DNA from: G963674685 sp963674685
GTDB taxonomy: Bacteria > Lernaellota > Lernaellaia > JACKCT01
DNA length: 64,000 nt
Direction of reading: 5' to 3'
Assembly: GCA_963674685.2 (NCBI GenBank)
Contig: CAXXWT010000001.1
Location: forward strand, 62,001-126,000
The position numbers were made by a program, and so were the translations under genes. The notes beneath the pieces are model-generated. The model was not told the origin of the DNA, did no database searches, and worked only from the letters and a program-made list of their open reading frames with translations. Shown one piece after another: positions 25,168 through 34,277 of the stretch (positions are counted from its first letter, which is position 1; each line of letters begins with the position of its first letter).

Positions 25168-28100
25168 TCAAGCTTCATCCCCGCACTGGTGCGGATCTTT
25201 TCGCCTGATCACGTTGACGATGTCTTCAAGAATCATGTAGACGGCCGGGACCAGCATCAGCGCGATGGGAAGCGAGAAAAGGATTCCGAAGCCCAGGCTG
25301 ATGGCCATGGGAATCATGAACTTGGCCTGAATCGACGGCTCGAAAATCATCGGCGCCAGACCCAGGAAGGTGGTTAGCGAGGTCAGCAGGATGGGGCGGA
25401 ACCGCCTCGTTCCCGCCGAGAGAATTGCGTCGCAGGCGCTCATGCCCTCGTCTTTGCGATACCTGTTGGCGGTTACGACCAGAACCAGCGTGTCGTTGAC
25501 CACAACGCCCGCCAGGGCCACCATGCCCATCACGCTCATCAGGCTCAGGTTTGTGAACATGATGATGTGCCCGGTGATGGCGGCGACGATTCCGAATGGA
25601 ATGGCGGACATAATGACGATGGTCTGCACGTAAGAACCCAGCGGTATCGCCAGAAGCGCGAAGATGATGAAAAGCGAGAGCATGAAGTACTCGATGAGGC
25701 TGGTGAAGGATTCGTCTTGCTCACGCTGGCGTCCGGCGAACTCGACATCGAGCCCGGCGTATTTCTTCTTCAGCTGCGGCGCCATGTCTTTGGCCAGGGA
25801 TTCGAGAATCGGCCGGGGCGAGGCGACTCCGGCGGCCAGCTTGGCGCTGACGTTGACGATCCTTTTCCCGTTCTCCCTTTTGATGTCCGTGGGCGCGCGG
25901 CTTCTGTCGAAAGTCGCCACGTGGGACAGGGGCGTCATCCCGGCGGCGGGAGTGAAGATGCGCATTTCTTCAAGATCATATTCACTGCGCCGCTGATTTT
26001 CCGGCAGACGGACCATGATGCGGACCTCGTTACGCCCACGCTGCTCACGGATCGCCTCGGCGCCGTAAAACGCCGCGCGCATCTGCTGCGCCACGTCGCG
26101 GCCTGTCAGGCCCAGCGTTCGCGCGGCGGGCAGCAAGTGATAGTCGAACTGGGTCTTGCCCGCGGCATAGGAATTCTCGATGCTGGTCAGTTCCCGATAA
26201 CGGCTCAAGGTTTCAAGAACATCTTCCGAGGCCGCCGCCAGGACGTCGGTGTTGGCATGCGTCAGTTGCACATCCACCGGCGATCCGGCGGAAGGTCCGA
26301 CATTGACGTTGAAAATCAGCGCCTCCAGTCCTGGAATCGGCGGCAGTTTCTTCTGCCATGCGGCGGCAAAATCGCTGGCCTTTATCAGACCGTCTTCCGT
26401 GCCGTTGAGCGCGACCTCAATGCCGATTAAATGACTGCCGGTCGTATGACTTCGGCGAAATCCACCGCCCAGTTCACCGACCTGCGTGAACATCCCTTTG
26501 AATATCTGCTCGCCGCCCATTTCATCGGCGACCTCGAAAGCGGCCTTTTCTAAAATGGCCTGGACTTCCAGCGTCCTTTCGATGGGAGATCCGTAGGGCA
26601 ACTGAGCGGTGACTTCCACTTCGTCGTCTTCGATATCCGGAAAGAAGTTAAACGGCAGGATGCCGGAAATGGCGACGCCGGCGATGATGCATAAGACGGC
26701 GACGGCGATGGAAAGGGATAGATACCGGTATTCGAGCACCCTTGTTAAAGTCGGCCGATAATATCCGTCGATGAATTTTTGCAGCAGATCGGCGACTTCG
26801 AGTCTTCGCCTTTCGATCCATTGCAGGATTTTCCCTCCCGTCGTGCGCTTTCCATGGGCAAGGTGGCAGGGGAGTATGAAAAACGATTCGATCAGGGAGA
26901 ACAGCAGAATCGTGCTGACCACAATGGGTATGATGAAAAAGATTTTCCCCATGATCCCCGGCACGAAAAGCAGCGGGATAAAGGCCGCGACGGTTGTGAG
27001 GACGGAGAACGTGACGGGCAGGGCCATTTCACGCACGCCCTCGATGGCCGCCTGCGTTCTCGGCATTCCCTGCTGGACTTTGGCGAAGGTGTTTTCCGCG
27101 ACAATGATCGCGTCGTCCACGACCATGCCCAGGGCGATGATCAGGGCGAACAGGGAAATCATATTGATCGAGTAACCCCCGGCGTGCAAAACGGCGAAGC
27201 AGCCGAGAAACGAGATGGGAATCCCGAGAGCTACCCAGAATGCGAATCGCATTTTCAAAAAGAGAGCCAGGGACACTACGACGAGAATGAGGCCAAGCAT
27301 GGCGTTTTTCTTGAGAAGGTCGATGCGCTGCTCCAGCACTTCCGAGCGGTCCGTCCAGATGGTCAAAGCAATGTTGTCCGGCAGGCTCTCTTTAAGTTTG
27401 GCCGTCACTTCGTGCACGGCCCGGGCGACGCCGGTGGGCGTCTCTTTGCCGATTCGGTATACGGTCAGGCGCACGGCGCGCTTGCCGTTGAAATACGAGG
27501 CCTGGTCCGTATCCTCGTAGCCGTCGTGAATTTTGGCGATCTCGCCGAGTCTGATCTCGGCGCCTTCGCTGGTGCCCTTGATAATGATATCGGAAAACTG
27601 ATACCCCTCTTTTTTCCTGTCCGCCACGCGCACCAGAACCTGACCGGCCTGCGTGTCGATTCTTCCTCCGGGCAATTCCAAAGATGCGGCGGCGATCTGC
27701 TCGGCCACCTGATTGAGGGTGATGCCATAAGCCTCCAGATTTTCCCGGGAGATTTCTATGGAAACCTCCAGGGACGGGACGCCTTCCACTTCCACCTGAG
27801 AGATGTCATCGTGAGCCAGGAATTCCTCCCGGGCATGCTCGGCGATGGCGTGGATCGTGGACAGAGTCTGGTCGCCGGAAATCAGCAACGAAACCACCTC
27901 CCGTTTGTGCGCGGCCAGGGCCACCACCGGGCGTTCCGCATCTTCGGGAAAAGTTTGAATCCGGTCGATTTCGCTTTTGACATCCGAAAGGGCTTTGTCC
28001 GGATCGGCGTCGCCTAAAAGTTCGATACCGACCGCGCCTGAGCCTTCGGAGGCCGTCGAGCTGATTTCTTTAACGCCGTCGATCCCGCGAACCGCTTCTT

Positions 28101-28329
28101 CCACCGCCAGCACGATGCCCTGCTCGACCTCGCTGGGGCTGGCGCCGGGATAGGCGACGCTCACGGTAATCGTGTCGAGATCGAACTCGGGAAAGACTTC
28201 CTGTTTGATCTGAAACAATCCGACAATGCCCGCGAAGATGATCACGAACATCAGCAGGTTTGCGGCCACGGAGTTTTGCGCCATCCACGCCAGAGGACCG
28301 CGATAGGTTTTCGTTGTGTCAGGATTCAT
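25168..28329 (-). CDS. RND-family efflux transporter permease subunit (second system)
   Basis: About 1053 residues. It has the AcrB-like plan with YPGAS after the first helix, the proton-relay aspartates in GMVVDDAIIVAEN (near 405-406) and helix-10 GVVVNDTLVLV, so again no AcrB-type lysine. The start at 28329 is favoured by GGAGG six bases upstream and an 11-nt overlap with the adaptor stop (ATGAATCCTGA); 25 further residues could be read upstream but would overlap the adaptor gene more deeply and lack support. It is the last gene of a TetR-OMF-adaptor-permease operon. The exported substrate is unknown. Confidence 0.92.
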   Translation of the reverse strand: MNPDTTKTYRGPLAWMAQNSVAANLLMFVIIFAGIVGLFQIKQEVFPEFDLDTITVSVAYPGASPSEVEQGIVLAVEEAVRGIDGVKEISSTASEGSGAVGIELLGDADPDKALSDVKSEIDRIQTFPEDAERPVVALAAHKREVVSLLISGDQTLSTIHAIAEHAREEFLAHDDISQVEVEGVPSLEVSIEISRENLEAYGITLNQVAEQIAAASLELPGGRIDTQAGQVLVRVADRKKEGYQFSDIIIKGTSEGAEIRLGEIAKIHDGYEDTDQASYFNGKRAVRLTVYRIGKETPTGVARAVHEVTAKLKESLPDNIALTIWTDRSEVLEQRIDLLKKNAMLGLILVVVSLALFLKMRFAFWVALGIPISFLGCFAVLHAGGYSINMISLFALIIALGMVVDDAIIVAENTFAKVQQGMPRTQAAIEGVREMALPVTFSVLTTVAAFIPLLFVPGIMGKIFFIIPIVVSTILLFSLIESFFILPCHLAHGKRTTGGKILQWIERRRLEVADLLQKFIDGYYRPTLTRVLEYRYLSLSIAVAVLCIIAGVAISGILPFNFFPDIEDDEVEVTAQLPYGSPIERTLEVQAILEKAAFEVADEMGGEQIFKGMFTQVGELGGGFRRSHTTGSHLIGIEVALNGTEDGLIKASDFAAAWQKKLPPIPGLEALIFNVNVGPSAGSPVDVQLTHANTDVLAAASEDVLETLSRYRELTSIENSYAAGKTQFDYHLLPAARTLGLTGRDVAQQMRAAFYGAEAIREQRGRNEVRIMVRLPENQRRSEYDLEEMRIFTPAAGMTPLSHVATFDRSRAPTDIKRENGKRIVNVSAKLAAGVASPRPILESLAKDMAPQLKKKYAGLDVEFAGRQREQDESFTSLIEYFMLSLFIIFALLAIPLGSYVQTIVIMSAIPFGIVAAITGHIIMFTNLSLMSVMGMVALAGVVVNDTLVLVVTANRYRKDEGMSACDAILSAGTRRFRPILLTSLTTFLGLAPMIFEPSIQAKFMIPMAISLGFGILFSLPIALMLVPAVYMILEDIVNVIRRKDPHQCGDEA

Positions 28330-29524
28330 TGCCGCCCTCCGCGCCGGAGTCGGGAAGTTCATTTTCGGTTTTTTCACCCTGGATGCGCACGGGCATTCCC
28401 TCAACGGGTATCGCCGGCGGCGTGGTCACGAGGCGGTCGCCTTCTTTCAACGCGCCGGTGACGGCGGCCTCGTTGTCGTCGCTCCACACAACGGCGACGT
28501 CGACGGCGGTTAATCGGTTTTCATCATTGACGGTCCAGACGCTGTTGCCGCCGACCAGGGTCGAGCGGGGAATGATAAAGGCGTCGGCCGCATCCTGTCC
28601 GGTGATTTCCATATCCACGTATGCCCCGATAAGGATAGGCAACTGCCCTTCCGGGGGCTCCATGGGATTATCCAAAGCCACCAGAACCTGCGCGGTCCTG
28701 GTCTGAGAGTCGAGTTTCCCGGCCAGTTTGACGACCTCGCCTTCGCGCACCGTCTCCTGTCCATTGCCCAGGTTCTGCGTGATTGTAGCTTTCGATCCGG
28801 TGTCGGCGTTGAATCCGGGTATCTGGATCAGCCCGAGTTGATCGACGCGAAGCGACGAGGCGATCCAGAATCGGTCGACTCCGGCCAGCGTGGCGACCAC
28901 GCTGCTTTGGCCGACGACCTGGCCGACGTCGATGCCTTCTTCCAAGACCACGCAGTTAAACGGAGCGCGCAAAGTCGTGCGGCTCAAGTTCAGCTTCGCC
29001 TGGTCCAATGAGCTTTTGGCCGCGACGAGCGCTTCTTTCGCCGCTTCAAGGTGAGGTTTACGCAGGGCCAGGGCCGCCTCGCTTTCCGGGCGCTCGTCGC
29101 CCAGAATTTCCCATTCCTTTTTGGCGGTCTTTTGCCGTCCCTGTTCCAGTTGCATCTCCAGTTCGGCCTGCTTGACCTGACTTTCGGCCTGCCGGACGGC
29201 CAGAGAATAGTTACGTGAATCGATGCGGGCCATGGTCTCGCCTTTTTCGAATCGGCCGCCGGGAACCAGTTTTTCGGACTGGGAAACGATTCGCCCGGAA
29301 ACCTCGGGCAGGAGAGTAATTTCGTTGGCGGCGGACACGACGCCGGTGGCTTTGACTTTGGCCGGCAGGGACTGCTTTTGCGCCGTCATGATTTCAACCA
29401 GGGCGGCCTGGCGGTTCGGGCGCGACCGTGAGGCTTTGGGTTTCAAGAAAACCATGGTCGCCGCCGCGGCGATTCCGGCGATGATGATGACGATGGGTAT
29501 GATGATTCTATTTTTCCTGCTCAT
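28319..29524 (-). CDS. RND periplasmic adaptor (second system)
   Basis: A 401-residue HlyD/AcrA-type adaptor with one N-terminal anchor helix (IIIPIVIIIAGIAAAATMVF). Lipoyl halves (EVSGRIVSQSEKLVPGGRFEKG, TLRAPFNCVVLEEGIDVG) flank a coiled-coil hairpin. ATGA overlap with the outer membrane factor gene and a GGAGG seven bases before the ATG show tight coupling. It belongs to the same complex as the permease 25168-28329. Confidence 0.93.
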   Translation of the reverse strand: MSRKNRIIIPIVIIIAGIAAAATMVFLKPKASRSRPNRQAALVEIMTAQKQSLPAKVKATGVVSAANEITLLPEVSGRIVSQSEKLVPGGRFEKGETMARIDSRNYSLAVRQAESQVKQAELEMQLEQGRQKTAKKEWEILGDERPESEAALALRKPHLEAAKEALVAAKSSLDQAKLNLSRTTLRAPFNCVVLEEGIDVGQVVGQSSVVATLAGVDRFWIASSLRVDQLGLIQIPGFNADTGSKATITQNLGNGQETVREGEVVKLAGKLDSQTRTAQVLVALDNPMEPPEGQLPILIGAYVDMEITGQDAADAFIIPRSTLVGGNSVWTVNDENRLTAVDVAVVWSDDNEAAVTGALKEGDRLVTTPPAIPVEGMPVRIQGEKTENELPDSGAEGGNES

Positions 29525-30933
29525 TGGTCGTCCTCCCCTTGGGTTTCGCCGAGATTCGCCGTCCAGGATCCTCCCACGGAATCGGCGACGTCGATCATGG
29601 CCTGCACCCAGGACACTTTCGTTTCAACAACGTTCAATTCCGCCTGCTGTTTTGTGGATAGGGCGGTCAGAACTGTCTGGTAATTGCTCAAACCCGACAG
29701 GTAACGGCTTTTGGACTGCGTGAACGCCTGATCCGCCGCCTCCTGCTGCTGTCGGTAGGCTTCAAGCTGCTTGCGCGCCTGCTCTAAGGAAATCATGGCG
29801 CTTTCCACTTTTCGGAGCGCTTCCAGAGTCGCTTTGCGATGCTGACTTTTCGCGATGATTTCCGATGCCCGGGCGCTTTTATAACCGGCCAGATTGCTTC
29901 CGCCCTGAAAGAGCGGGATGGAAATGGTCGCACCGACCTCCCAGACCGAATCCTGTTCCCATTCATTGATGTCGGTGAACTTTTCCCCCGTTTGCGCGTA
30001 CAATCCGATGGTCGGCAGGAAGTTCACCATGGCGCTCAGGCGGCGTTTCCGCTCGGCGTTCAAGGAGGCTTCCGCGGATTTCAACGTCGGTTGATTGAGC
30101 GAAAGATCCTCCGGCAGACCCGTCGGGGAAACGGCGACGGCTTCGGGCAGTTTTCGATCCGGAATGGCGATTTTCTGCCCCGGCGGCATGCCCAGCAGGA
30201 CGGCCAGTTGCTGCTCGTAGGTTTCCAGCAGGGCCTGCGCGTAAGGGATCTGCGTGCGCGTGGTGGCGAGCTGCTGTTTTTGCTGCAAAACGTCCAGCCC
30301 TTCGGCGACGCCTCTTTCGTACTTCAATTGCACCAGTTCCAGCAGATCCTCGTTGGCCTGGATCTGCGTTTTCACGACGTTGACCCGCGTGCGCCCGGCC
30401 AGGATTCCGTAATAGGTTTGTGCGATCAGTTCCGCCAAAGACGCGGCATACGCGTCCCGGTCCTGCAAAGCGGCGGCGGCGTCCGCGCGGGCGCCCATGT
30501 GACTGAGAATTCGTTTGCCGAAAAGGTCCAGATCCAGTTTCCCGACCAGGTAGGCCGAGCCGCTGGTATAGGAATCCGGGACGTCCTCGCCCTGAGCCTC
30601 CATCTGATCGATGCTGTTTGCGCCCAGGGATTCGATGGCGGTTTCCCGCCCCGTGAGTTCGATGCTGATTTGCGGAAGGGCGGGAGCCAGGGTCTGCCAG
30701 GCGACGGCCTTGTATTTTTTCGCCAGACTTTTCGCCGCCGTTAAATCGGGATTGGCCGCAAGGCCCCTTTCGATGATATCGGTCAGGATCGGATCGCCGA
30801 TGTTCGTCCACCAGGGCGCGTCGCTCACGTCGCCGGGAACGGAACGCGAGTATTCTTCCTGAGCCGTCGCCGCTGACGCCGATAATGCGACAAACAGCGC
30901 AAAAATTGCGATTAATGTTAGAGAGCGTTTCAT
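29521..30933 (-). CDS. TolC-like outer membrane factor
   Basis: A 470-residue exported protein (signal peptide cleaved around SAATAQ). It has the two homologous OEP repeats of TolC-like proteins: coiled-coil segments such as LEALRKVESAMISLEQARKQLEAYRQQQEAADQAF with the SRYLSGLSNYQTVLTAL motif in the second half, and the equivalent LAELIAQTYYGILAGRTRVNVVKTQIQANEDLLELVQLKYERG in the first. It trimerises to make the outer membrane tunnel for the RND complex. The start overlaps the TetR stop by 4 nt. Confidence 0.9.
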   Translation of the reverse strand: MKRSLTLIAIFALFVALSASAATAQEEYSRSVPGDVSDAPWWTNIGDPILTDIIERGLAANPDLTAAKSLAKKYKAVAWQTLAPALPQISIELTGRETAIESLGANSIDQMEAQGEDVPDSYTSGSAYLVGKLDLDLFGKRILSHMGARADAAAALQDRDAYAASLAELIAQTYYGILAGRTRVNVVKTQIQANEDLLELVQLKYERGVAEGLDVLQQKQQLATTRTQIPYAQALLETYEQQLAVLLGMPPGQKIAIPDRKLPEAVAVSPTGLPEDLSLNQPTLKSAEASLNAERKRRLSAMVNFLPTIGLYAQTGEKFTDINEWEQDSVWEVGATISIPLFQGGSNLAGYKSARASEIIAKSQHRKATLEALRKVESAMISLEQARKQLEAYRQQQEAADQAFTQSKSRYLSGLSNYQTVLTALSTKQQAELNVVETKVSWVQAMIDVADSVGGSWTANLGETQGEDDQ

Positions 30934-31529
30934 GCCTTTCCTCCGCGCTCGATTCCGTGAATGAATGTGTCGACCAGGTTGTCGATGTGGGCTTTTGCGC
31001 TTAACAGGGGCTTGGCGTCCGGAGAATGAAGGCTCAAAAACAGCCTGCTGTGGACTGCTCCCATGAAGGCGATGGCAGCGGCATTCGCGTGAACCTTGCG
31101 TATCAGGCCATTTTTATGCGCCCTGCGAAACCAGGCCGCCAGTTGCTTGATTGTCCCGATTGGCGGGGCGGCTTTCGTTTTTACAAAAATCTTTTCCGGA
31201 TCCAGTCCCGCCGCTCTGAGCACCGATATCCTGGGGAATACATTCTCGACGTGCGTGTTGAGGAGGTTGGCGATCTCGAAAAGCTGCTTCCGCAATGAGC
31301 GTTCGTCGGGTCCCCGTTCCAGGACGTCGAACCAGTCCGGGCGCGAAGGCGGCGCCAAGGCGGCGATCATCAGATCCTCTTTGGCGCCGTAGCGTTTGAA
31401 AAGCGTCGCCTGGCTTACGCCCAGGCGCTCGGCGATGACTTCCGTGGATACGTGGGGGCCGAATTCGAGAAAGCAATTTCTGGCTCCCTCCAGCATTTTT
31501 TCATCGCTGATAATTTTTCGTCGTCCCAT
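30930..31529 (-). CDS. TetR-family repressor of the efflux operon
   Basis: A 199-residue regulator. The N-terminal helix-turn-helix spans about residues 24-50 (VSTEVIAERLGVSQATLFKRYGAKEDLM), followed by a ligand-binding region that I cannot assign. It is the first gene of the efflux operon and lies directly behind a promoter with a symmetric operator, so autoregulation and induction by a pump substrate are likely. GGAG five bases before the ATG fits the start. Confidence 0.9.
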   Translation of the reverse strand: MGRRKIISDEKMLEGARNCFLEFGPHVSTEVIAERLGVSQATLFKRYGAKEDLMIAALAPPSRPDWFDVLERGPDERSLRKQLFEIANLLNTHVENVFPRISVLRAAGLDPEKIFVKTKAAPPIGTIKQLAAWFRRAHKNGLIRKVHANAAAIAFMGAVHSRLFLSLHSPDAKPLLSAKAHIDNLVDTFIHGIERGGKA

Positions 31530-31545
31530 GTTCGCTCCATATAGG

Positions 31546-31588
31546 TAAGTGACTACTCACTTATAAATAATGCGTTTCCCCGCGTCAA
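31546..31588 (-). promoter_or_regulatory. Promoter plus TetR-type operator for the efflux operon
   Basis: On the minus strand: -35 TTGACG (31583-31588), a 17-bp spacer, and -10 TATAAG (31560-31565). A perfect 7-bp inverted repeat with a 4-bp centre, TAAGTGA-CTAC-TCACTTA (31546-31563), overlaps the -10 box. Spacing and symmetry are textbook for TetR control, and the regulator gene follows directly. Confidence 0.8.
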
Positions 31589-31769
31589 GCCTTTTTTATG
31601 AAATTTTCAAAGGATGTGAGATGCGCCAAAAACCGCTTCGGTGACACGGGAACTGTTCGTCGGGTTAAAGAGGATACATAACGATACAAAAAAGGAGTTG
31701 AAATTTCAGATTGTATTATTCCGATCAGGCTTTGCTTCGGCTCTTGGATCGCCTTTCAAAAAGGGGGAT

Positions 31770-32777
31770 TTATAAGTCGTAGATGTTTTCGATGCCCAGT
31801 ATTTCGCCGATGGAGTTGATGAGCTCTTTGTCATAATTGATTTCCAGCATTTTCAGCGCTTCGTCTCGGCTCAACACGCCCATGCGGACGAGATTGCTTG
31901 CCTCGACGTGATAATGCGTGAAACCGAAATGCTTGAGCGACCGGTGAACCGAAAGAAAGTTCATCAGGCAGTTCGTCGATTTTGCCGGGTAGCTCAGCTT
32001 CGGGTATTTCCAGTTCAATTCCCTGGAAATCAAGTCCACGTATTCATCCGCCTCCCGGTCCAGATACCAGTGCGGAGAGATCACCATGCTTTTGTGTTTC
32101 TTACCGGCCAGGCGAATGACTTCATCGATGCTCGTCGGAAAGTTTTTATATTTGGGATCTTTTCTAAGATCCATTAAAAAATTCTGCGTGGCTTTGGCCA
32201 TGGAGCCGAACTCGGAAGCCGGCGCGGTCTCTCCCCGTTTCGTTTTGGTTTGCACTCGCTCGGTCTGTCCTTTCGTCCAGCCCGCGACAATCAGGGGAAT
32301 ATCGTATCGGCGGGCGATTTCGAAGGTCAGTTGCATGTACCATATGGAACAGATGTGGCACATCACGGCCGGGGATCGGCTTGACACGATCCTGGCGAAA
32401 ACGTCTTTCAAAAAGCTCGATCGATAATGCAAAAAATCCACATCGAGAATTTCCACGGCGTTTTTTACGTTGGTCAGCGCATCTTCAATTTCAAATCCGT
32501 GATCAAAAGTGAAAGCGAGAACGTTCATCCCATATCGCTTTTTCATATCATAAAGCCCAGCCGTGCTGTCCTTTCCGCCGCTGCACATGACCAGGCAATC
32601 GTATTTATGCTTGCCTTTGGTTATTTTCAGGATTTTGACGAAATCGGTTTCAAGTAACTTTCGCCTCGTCTCCGCCGGACCGGACGTTTGCTCTGCCCGG
32701 CAAATATTGCAGACGCCCCGATCGTCAAGCCGAATGTCCGGGGGGCTTTCGGGCAAAACACATTTTGAACACAGCAT
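31770..32777 (-). CDS. N-acetyl sugar amidotransferase-like PP-loop ATPase (WbpG/PseA-type)
   Basis: A 335-residue protein. N-terminal paired cysteines (C3, C6, C23, C26 in CSKC...CNIC) look like a zinc knuckle. The PP-loop SGGKDS (residues 66-71) binds ATP, and the region PAVMCHICSIWYM plus TKGQTERVQTK are typical of the WbpG/PseA/ExsB-like N-acetyl sugar amidotransferases. These use ammonia from a partner glutaminase to amidate a nucleotide sugar used in O-antigen or flagellin glycans. No glutaminase partner is seen here. It begins the decoration cassette that continues to 37.5 kb, although its own strand points away. GAGG six bases before the ATG supports the start. Confidence 0.82.
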   Translation of the reverse strand: MLCSKCVLPESPPDIRLDDRGVCNICRAEQTSGPAETRRKLLETDFVKILKITKGKHKYDCLVMCSGGKDSTAGLYDMKKRYGMNVLAFTFDHGFEIEDALTNVKNAVEILDVDFLHYRSSFLKDVFARIVSSRSPAVMCHICSIWYMQLTFEIARRYDIPLIVAGWTKGQTERVQTKTKRGETAPASEFGSMAKATQNFLMDLRKDPKYKNFPTSIDEVIRLAGKKHKSMVISPHWYLDREADEYVDLISRELNWKYPKLSYPAKSTNCLMNFLSVHRSLKHFGFTHYHVEASNLVRMGVLSRDEALKMLEINYDKELINSIGEILGIENIYDL

Positions 32778-33077
32778 CCAAAGCCTCTTTCTTTTTATCG
32801 CCGACGCAGGAAACAGATGAAAAAAAAATAGGGCATCCGATTTGGACGGTCAATCTCATGGGCTTGCAGCCGGATTAGTATAACAAAATCCAATGCCAAA
32901 AGGGGATTTTCTGATCGTTTTGACATGGACGACGCATTTGATTAAGCCATTCGATTGTGGTACTGACCAAATTTAAAGCCGGTTCGTCCGGACCGCTTTT
33001 TTAGTTGATCCACTTAAGTGTTTTAAAAGCAACGCGGCGTTTACTTATGGTAATTCCATGAATCCAGGTGATCGGAA
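32778..33077. other. Intergenic gap
   Basis: About 300 bp between divergent genes. It must hold both promoters, but I see no convincing -35/-10 pair, hairpin or repeat. Confidence 0.5.
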
Positions 33078-34277
33078 ATGAGTGAAAACAATCCCCAAAA
33101 TCAGGTTTTAAAAAAGGGATGCCTGACGCGTATAATTGCATTGGGCCTGGGGGTGATCGTAGCCCTTGTAATTTGGTTCGTGGCGAATGCCGCGATCAAG
33201 GAAGTTGCGATCAACGAAGTCGCGGTCGAGGAAGCGCCGCAGATTGAGTTTTCGCCGATTGGTGATAGTTTTTACGTATCCGACGACTGGCTTGTTTCCA
33301 GGCATGGCTGCAACCAGGAAGGCGGAGTTCCTGAAAAGTACTGGACATCGCCCGATAAACCCATTGTCCAGCACACCGACAATGTCGGCCGGCGCGTAAC
33401 CGTCCAGCCTGCAGACCAATCCTATGATTCTTTTGTGCTTTTTGCCCCGGATTCGATGGTCTACGGAATCAATGTCGAAGACCGGCACACGCTTCCTTCC
33501 CTGTTTGCAGAAAAAGTCGCCGGTGAAAACATTAAAGTCTACAATTATGGTGTCTCCGGCTGGGGGCCGGGGAACTTTTTATCTTTGATGACCGATCCCC
33601 GTTTCCCGGCGGAGATTTCAGAAAAACGCGGAATTGTCATTTACTCGCTTAATGACTGGCACATCTTCCGTGCCGCCTGCTGGTCGTTTTTGTTTCAGCC
33701 TGACCATTCATATCGGCTTCCCAAGTATATTTTGGACGAAAACGATCAGGTCAAAAGGTTGGGTATCGTGGATTCGGGGGAGAATGAAATTAAGGATCCT
33801 TCCCAATCGCCTCAAAAAGGGCAGTTGCAGTTCGATCTGTATAATGACGGTGTTAAGTGGCTCCTGCTTTCCAAGGATCATTTTCGGTTGACGGCCCGAT
33901 TGATTCTCGAAGCGAAAAAGGAGTTTGAAAAACGATTCAAGAGCCTGGGTTTTGTGGTTATGATTCTGCCTGACGGCCTATACGCAAAACCAATGACCAG
34001 CATATTGCAGGACTCCATGGAGATCCCCTGCCTGGATTATCGTCACTATTTAAATGGACCTAGGGGCTATAAAGATTGCGGAAATGAAAAATGCATGCAG
34101 GAAGAGAACGGTCATCCGACCATCAGCGGAAACCGCCTGCTGGCCGACAAGCTGTATGAGGATCTGAAACGTATGAATATCATACCCGTCCCTCCGGTCT
34201 CCGATCATGATTTGCCGCAAAATGAAACGACCGGGTCCCTACTGAAATCGGCGGATGCCGATGAGAGCAAACCATGA
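33078..34277 (+). CDS. Membrane-anchored SGNH-hydrolase-like protein A
   Basis: A 399-residue protein with an N-terminal anchor helix (residues 19-37), then an extracytoplasmic domain. The segment FVLFAPDSMVYGINVEDRHT matches block I of SGNH hydrolases with the nucleophile in PDS (Ser126), although Gly of GDS is replaced by Pro. Block II is YNYGVSGWGPGNF, and the C-terminal GHPTISGNRLLAD corresponds to block V with catalytic His346. It shares a DWHIFRAACW motif with its tandem paralogue. Likely an acyl-transfer or deacylation partner working on a surface polymer, perhaps with an MBOAT protein; that role is inference. It overlaps the next gene by 4 nt. Confidence 0.72.
   Translation: MSENNPQNQVLKKGCLTRIIALGLGVIVALVIWFVANAAIKEVAINEVAVEEAPQIEFSPIGDSFYVSDDWLVSRHGCNQEGGVPEKYWTSPDKPIVQHTDNVGRRVTVQPADQSYDSFVLFAPDSMVYGINVEDRHTLPSLFAEKVAGENIKVYNYGVSGWGPGNFLSLMTDPRFPAEISEKRGIVIYSLNDWHIFRAACWSFLFQPDHSYRLPKYILDENDQVKRLGIVDSGENEIKDPSQSPQKGQLQFDLYNDGVKWLLLSKDHFRLTARLILEAKKEFEKRFKSLGFVVMILPDGLYAKPMTSILQDSMEIPCLDYRHYLNGPRGYKDCGNEKCMQEENGHPTISGNRLLADKLYEDLKRMNIIPVPPVSDHDLPQNETTGSLLKSADADESKP

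Noticed and set aside
26779..28017. Long plus-strand open frame with His/Asp/Gly-rich composition opposite the second RND gene
   Set aside because: It is antisense to a clear RND permease; its composition reflects the GC-rich codon use of the other strand and it has no recognisable motif.
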